The notes beneath the pieces were generated by a model. That model saw nothing but the letters and a program-made list of their open reading frames with translations, was not told where the DNA came from and did no database searches. Positions 58,821 to 64,000 of a DNA stretch of 64,000 bases are shown one piece after another (the first letter of the stretch is position 1; each line of letters opens with the position of its first letter). Source of the stretch: Hydrogenophaga sp. BPS33 (lineage in GTDB: Bacteria; Pseudomonadota; Gammaproteobacteria; Burkholderiales; Burkholderiaceae_C); contig NZ_CP044549.1 of assembly GCF_009859475.1 (NCBI RefSeq), positions 3,038,001-3,102,000 of the forward strand, read 5' to 3'. Position numbers and translations under genes: made by a program.

Positions 58821-59038
58821 ATGGCGGGCCGTTGCCGATGGGTGGCACAAGAAGTCCTTGGAAAGCCTTGCAACAAGCCCTGGTTTGTCGCCCAACTTCA
58901 CACTTCGTGTGATCACTTTCGTCTCACAATGGGCCATGCTCAAACACGCGCTTCTCACTTTGCGAGCAGGCATGCGGCCTGCCGGGGTTTCGCGCCTGCG
59001 CGAATCCCGGGACGGGGTTGGGGCCGCGAGCGCACCGC

Positions 59039-59044
59039 TAGAAT
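59039..59044 (+). promoter_or_regulatory. -10 element of clpS, predicted leaderless transcript
   Basis: TAGAAT ends 7 bases before the clpS ATG (59052), the distance at which a transcript normally begins. A weak -35 (TTGGGG) lies about 15 bases further up. No ribosome-binding site is visible before the ATG, which fits a leaderless mRNA. Confidence 0.5.
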
Positions 59045-59051
59045 CGTTTTC

Positions 59052-59408
59052 ATGGCCACCCAGAACCCGAGAAAACCGCCCGAACCGCTCGTCAACCCGC
59101 CGGCGGGCAACGACGATTCGGTTGTGCTGGAGCGCCGCACCCAGCGCACCCAGCCCCCGCAGATGTTCCAGGTCGTACTGCTCAACGACGACTTCACCCC
59201 CATGGAGTTCGTCGTGCACGTCATTCAGGAATTTTTCAGCAAGGACCGCGAAACCGCGACCCAGATCATGCTCAAGATCCATTTGGAGGGAAAGGGTATT
59301 TGCGGCGTGTACTCGCGCGATGTCGCGAGCACCAAAGTCGACCAGGTCCTCCAGGCCGCCCGCGCGGCAGGCCATCCTTTGCAGTGTCTGAGTGAACCGG
59401 TTGAATAA
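59052..59408 (+). CDS. clpS: ATP-dependent Clp protease adaptor ClpS
   Basis: Adaptor that brings N-degron substrates (bulky hydrophobic N-termini) to ClpAP. 118 residues. A flexible N-terminal tail (about 1-36) precedes the core [26 protein letters not shown] near 37-62, with the N-degron-pocket residues N-D-D and T, and [20 protein letters not shown] near 73-92, with the pocket His. The ATG at 59052 fits family length; frames that start earlier have no support. It is followed 62 bases later by clpA, its partner. Confidence 0.96.
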   Translation: MATQNPRKPPEPLVNPPAGNDDSVVLERRTQRTQPPQMFQVVLLNDDFTPMEFVVHVIQEFFSKDRETATQIMLKIHLEGKGICGVYSRDVASTKVDQVLQAARAAGHPLQCLSEPVE

Positions 59409-59470
59409 ATCCGAGTCCACCCCATCTGAGCACCAGTCTTCCATTTTTCCAAGCCCAAAGGACGTGCACC

Positions 59471-61807
<2,337 letters not shown>

Positions 61808-61829
61808 TCGGCTCGCCCCTTCGACATGC

Positions 61830-61856
61830 AAAAGGCCCGGTTTCCCGGGCCTTTTG
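61830..61856. terminator. Bidirectional terminator between clpA and the HerA-like gene
   Basis: GGCCCGG (61834-61840) and CCGGGCC (61845-61851) form a stem with a 4-base loop, with A-tracts before and T-tracts after, so it can terminate both convergent transcripts. Confidence 0.85.
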
Positions 61857-61890
61857 CTTTTGCTTTCCTGTGCTCGGGTATCCGTCTGTC

Positions 61891-63447
61891 TCAGCGTTTC
61901 CCGCCAAGCAATCCGCCCAGGATGCCACGCACCAGTTGGCGGCCCAGGCCGCTGGCCACGCTGCGCGCCGCGGTCTTGGCCATGGTCTGCACCAGGCCGT
62001 CGTACTGCCCGCCGCGCGGGCCGGTGCGGCCGAACAGGGCCTCGTTGACCATGCCACCAATGCCGCCGCCCTCGGCCTGTGCGGGTTGTTGGGAACCGCC
62101 CGGTATGCGCGGCGTTTTTGTGGCGGACGGCCGATCGGTTTGTGCTTGTGCTTGTGCGTCGTCCCCGCGCTTGCCGGCGTGCTGGGCAAACATTTCGTAC
62201 GCGCTTTCCCGGTCCACCGTCTTTTCGTAGACGCCGGCCACCAGCGAATCGCGCCGCAACTGCCCGCGTTGCTCCGGTGTGATAGGGCCGAGCTGGCTGC
62301 CCGGTGGCAGCACGAACACGCGCTCGGTTTCGCTGGGGCGTCCCTTGGCGTCCAGCAAGCTCACGAGCGCTTCGCCCACGGCCAGCTCGGTGATGGCTGC
62401 TTCAATGTCCAGCCCCGCCTTGGGGCGCATGGTCTGCGCGGTGGACTTCACGGCCTTCTGGTCGCGCGGTGTGAAGGCGCGCAGCGCATGTTGCACGCGG
62501 TTGCCCAGCTGACCCAGCACGCTGTCGGGAATGTCCAGCGGGTTCTGGGTCACGAAGTACACGCCCACGCCTTTGGAGCGCACCAACCGCACCACCAGTT
62601 CGATGCGCTCGATCAGCACCTTGGGGGCTTCGTTGAACAGGAGGTGCGCCTCGTCGAAGAAGAACACCAGCTTGGGCTTGTCCGGGTCGCCAATTTCGGG
62701 CAGCGTTTCGAACAGTTCCGACAGCATCCAGAGCAGGAAGGTGGCGTACAGGCGCGGTGCGTTCATGAGCTTGTCGGCCGCCAGGATGTTGATCACGCCC
62801 TTGCCGTCGACGGTTTGCATGAAGTCGTTGATGTCGAGCATGGGCTCGCCAAAGAACTTGTCGCCGCCTTGTTGCTCCACCTGCATGAGCCCGCGCTGGA
62901 TGGCACCGATGCTGGCCGCGCTGATGTTGCCGTACTCGGTGGTGAACTGCTTGGCGTTGTCGCCGATGTGCTGCAGCATGGCCCGCAGGTCTTTCATGTC
63001 CAGCAGCAGCAGGCCGTTGTCGTCGGCGATCTTGAACACCAGGTTGAGCACGCCCGACTGGGTGTCGTTCAGGTTCAGCATGCGCGCCAGCAGCAGCGGG
63101 CCCATGTCGCTGATGGTGGCGCGCACGGGGTGGCCGAGTTCGCCGAACACGTCCCACAGCGCCGTGGGGCAGGCTTGGGAGGCGGGCGGGGTGATGCCCC
63201 GGTCCTTGAGCACCTGGGTCATCTTCTCGCCGAAGCTGCCACGTTGGCTGATGCCGCTCAAATCACCCTTCACGTCGGCCATGAACACTGGCACCCCGAT
63301 GTTGGAAAACTGCTCGGCCAGGGTTTGCAGAGTCACGGTCTTGCCTGTGCCGGTGGCGCCGGTGATGAGCCCGTGGCGGTTGGCCAGGCCGGGCAGAAGA
63401 TGGGTTTGTACTTGGGCGTTCTGGGCGATCAGCAAGGGCTCGGCCAT
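61891..63447 (-). CDS. HerA/YjgR-type helicase-like ATPase (DUF853)
   Basis: About 518 residues. Walker A GATGTGKT is at residues 30-37, Walker B is [16 protein letters not shown] near 265-280, and a sensor-like [13 protein letters not shown] near 303-315. The full sequence resembles the YjgR/DUF853 family of HerA-related ATPases of unknown exact role. The C-terminus becomes low in complexity, with a glycine-rich end [13 protein letters not shown] that may be a membrane-interacting helix. GAGG lies 5 bases before the ATG at 63447, which is preferred to an upstream ATG at 63513 that adds 22 residues. It is convergent with clpA. Confidence 0.88.
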   Translation of the reverse strand: MAEPLLIAQNAQVQTHLLPGLANRHGLITGATGTGKTVTLQTLAEQFSNIGVPVFMADVKGDLSGISQRGSFGEKMTQVLKDRGITPPASQACPTALWDVFGELGHPVRATISDMGPLLLARMLNLNDTQSGVLNLVFKIADDNGLLLLDMKDLRAMLQHIGDNAKQFTTEYGNISAASIGAIQRGLMQVEQQGGDKFFGEPMLDINDFMQTVDGKGVINILAADKLMNAPRLYATFLLWMLSELFETLPEIGDPDKPKLVFFFDEAHLLFNEAPKVLIERIELVVRLVRSKGVGVYFVTQNPLDIPDSVLGQLGNRVQHALRAFTPRDQKAVKSTAQTMRPKAGLDIEAAITELAVGEALVSLLDAKGRPSETERVFVLPPGSQLGPITPEQRGQLRRDSLVAGVYEKTVDRESAYEMFAQHAGKRGDDAQAQAQTDRPSATKTPRIPGGSQQPAQAEGGGIGGMVNEALFGRTGPRGGQYDGLVQTMAKTAARSVASGLGRQLVRGILGGLLGGKR

Positions 63448-63610
63448 GGGATCCTCGGTGCGGTTGGGAAAACGGGGCTGCCGCATTGCACCATGAAACG
63501 GGGGCTTCGTCATCGGGCGGCTCCGAGCCGTCCAGGCCCCGGCGAAGGAGGGTACCGGGCGAAACGTAAAATCGCTCCCTTACCTCCAACAGGCACAAGG
63601 AACCGAGTCG

Positions 63611-64000
63611 ATGGCTGGACACAGCAAATGGGCCAATATTCAGCACCGCAAGGGCCGGCAGGACGAGAAGCGCGGCAAGATCTGGACCCGCGTCATCCGT
63701 GAAATCACCGTGGCCGCGCGACAGGGCGGCGGCGACCCGGGCATGAATCCGCGCCTTCGGCTGGCGATCGACAAGGCCAAGGCGGCCAACATGCCGGCCG
63801 ACCGCATCAAATACAACGTGGACAAGGCCTCGGGCAATCTGGAAGGCCAGGCGCTCGAAGAGATCCGCTATGAAGGTTATGGCATTGGTGGCGCGGCGGT
63901 GATCGTCGACACCATGACCGACAACCGCGTGCGCACCGTGGCCGATGTGCGCCATGCGTTCAGCAAATACGGCGGCAACCTGGGCACCGAGGGTTCGGTG
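63611..64000 (+). CDS. YebC/PmpR-family regulatory protein, 5' part only
   Basis: The first 130 codons of the gene; the end is cut by the window. The start [21 protein letters not shown] is the family signature, followed by [41 protein letters not shown] and [16 protein letters not shown]. Members are DNA-binding or translation-associated proteins of about 240 residues. AAGGA lies about 9 bases before the ATG, and TAAAAT at 63567-63572 is a good -10. It is divergent from the HerA-like gene. Confidence 0.93.
   Translation, partial: MAGHSKWANIQHRKGRQDEKRGKIWTRVIREITVAARQGGGDPGMNPRLRLAIDKAKAANMPADRIKYNVDKASGNLEGQALEEIRYEGYGIGGAAVIVDTMTDNRVRTVADVRHAFSKYGGNLGTEGSV

Larger units (their letters stand above)
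58682..59051. other. Divergent promoter region between mdtA and clpS
   Basis: No gene was recognised in these 370 bases. The stretch contains two separate control elements: a Fur-box-like palindrome at 58806-58820 towards the efflux operon and a -10 hexamer at 59039-59044 immediately before clpS. The frames that cross this stretch lack a ribosome-binding site. Confidence 0.55.

Overview
The window is 64 kb of high-GC chromosomal DNA. It looks like a betaproteobacterium of the order Burkholderiales, most probably the family Comamonadaceae (Hydrogenophaga-like). That placement is inferred from gene content and order: three Bug-type solute receptors, a monomeric and a dimeric isocitrate dehydrogenase side by side, the exbB-exbD-lpxK-trm112-kdsB-adk block next to xseA and sodB, a branched-chain-type ABC transporter beside pobA, and a GC-rich intergenic element typical of that family. 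Genes are densely packed on both strands. No phage, insertion sequence, integrase, CRISPR array or rRNA operon was seen.

Layout. 1-6717: end of an exopolysaccharide locus (secreted beta-helix protein, ugd, O-antigen-ligase-like protein with a large inserted domain, EpsB-type sugar transferase). 6747-14560: aromatic acid module (CoA-transferase, pobA, a divergent IclR regulator, and the five-gene ABC importer livK-livH-livM-livG-livF). 14673-16229: flavodoxin-like protein, tRNA-Arg(TCT), tRNA-Pro(TGG), glutathione S-transferase. 16316-21873: acyl-CoA oxidation module (acyl-CoA dehydrogenase, phosphotransferase-like protein, Crp/Fnr regulator, enoyl-CoA hydratase, 3-hydroxyacyl-CoA dehydrogenase). 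21937-24069: FimV-like protein. 24125-29318: sugar-acid module (LysR regulator, D-x-H enolase-superfamily dehydratase, Bug receptor, two 2-hydroxyacid dehydrogenases). 29434-32672: lexA with an SOS box, asparaginase and small proteins. 32733-39106: housekeeping and envelope genes (adk, kdsB, trm112-like, lpxK, exbD, exbB, xseA, sodB). 39344-43485: two unrelated isocitrate dehydrogenases flanking a DUF192 protein. 43554-49754: IclR regulator and a tightly coupled seven-gene operon of unknown substrate. 49761-58681: mdtABC-type RND efflux operon with its own outer-membrane channel, whose mdtB carries a frameshift. 59052-64000: clpS, clpA, a HerA/YjgR-type ATPase and the 5' part of a YebC-family gene.

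How the parts fit. Several units are regulator-plus-catabolic-operon modules for small organic acids. Both IclR genes have a perfect 17-bp palindrome (8-bp arms, 1-bp centre) in their divergent spacer, and the LysR gene has an AT-rich palindrome in its spacer. The most promising undescribed system is the operon at 44465-49754. It encodes two Bug receptors, a SnoaL-like protein, a HpcH/HpaI aldolase, two cupins and a flavodoxin-fold oxidoreductase, with mostly overlapping stop and start codons and a single candidate IclR operator.

Starts were moved from the longest possible reading frame where a ribosome-binding site, signal peptide or family N-terminus supported it; each case is explained in its entry. 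Everything was read by eye. No similarity search was run, and family comparisons rest on recalled knowledge.
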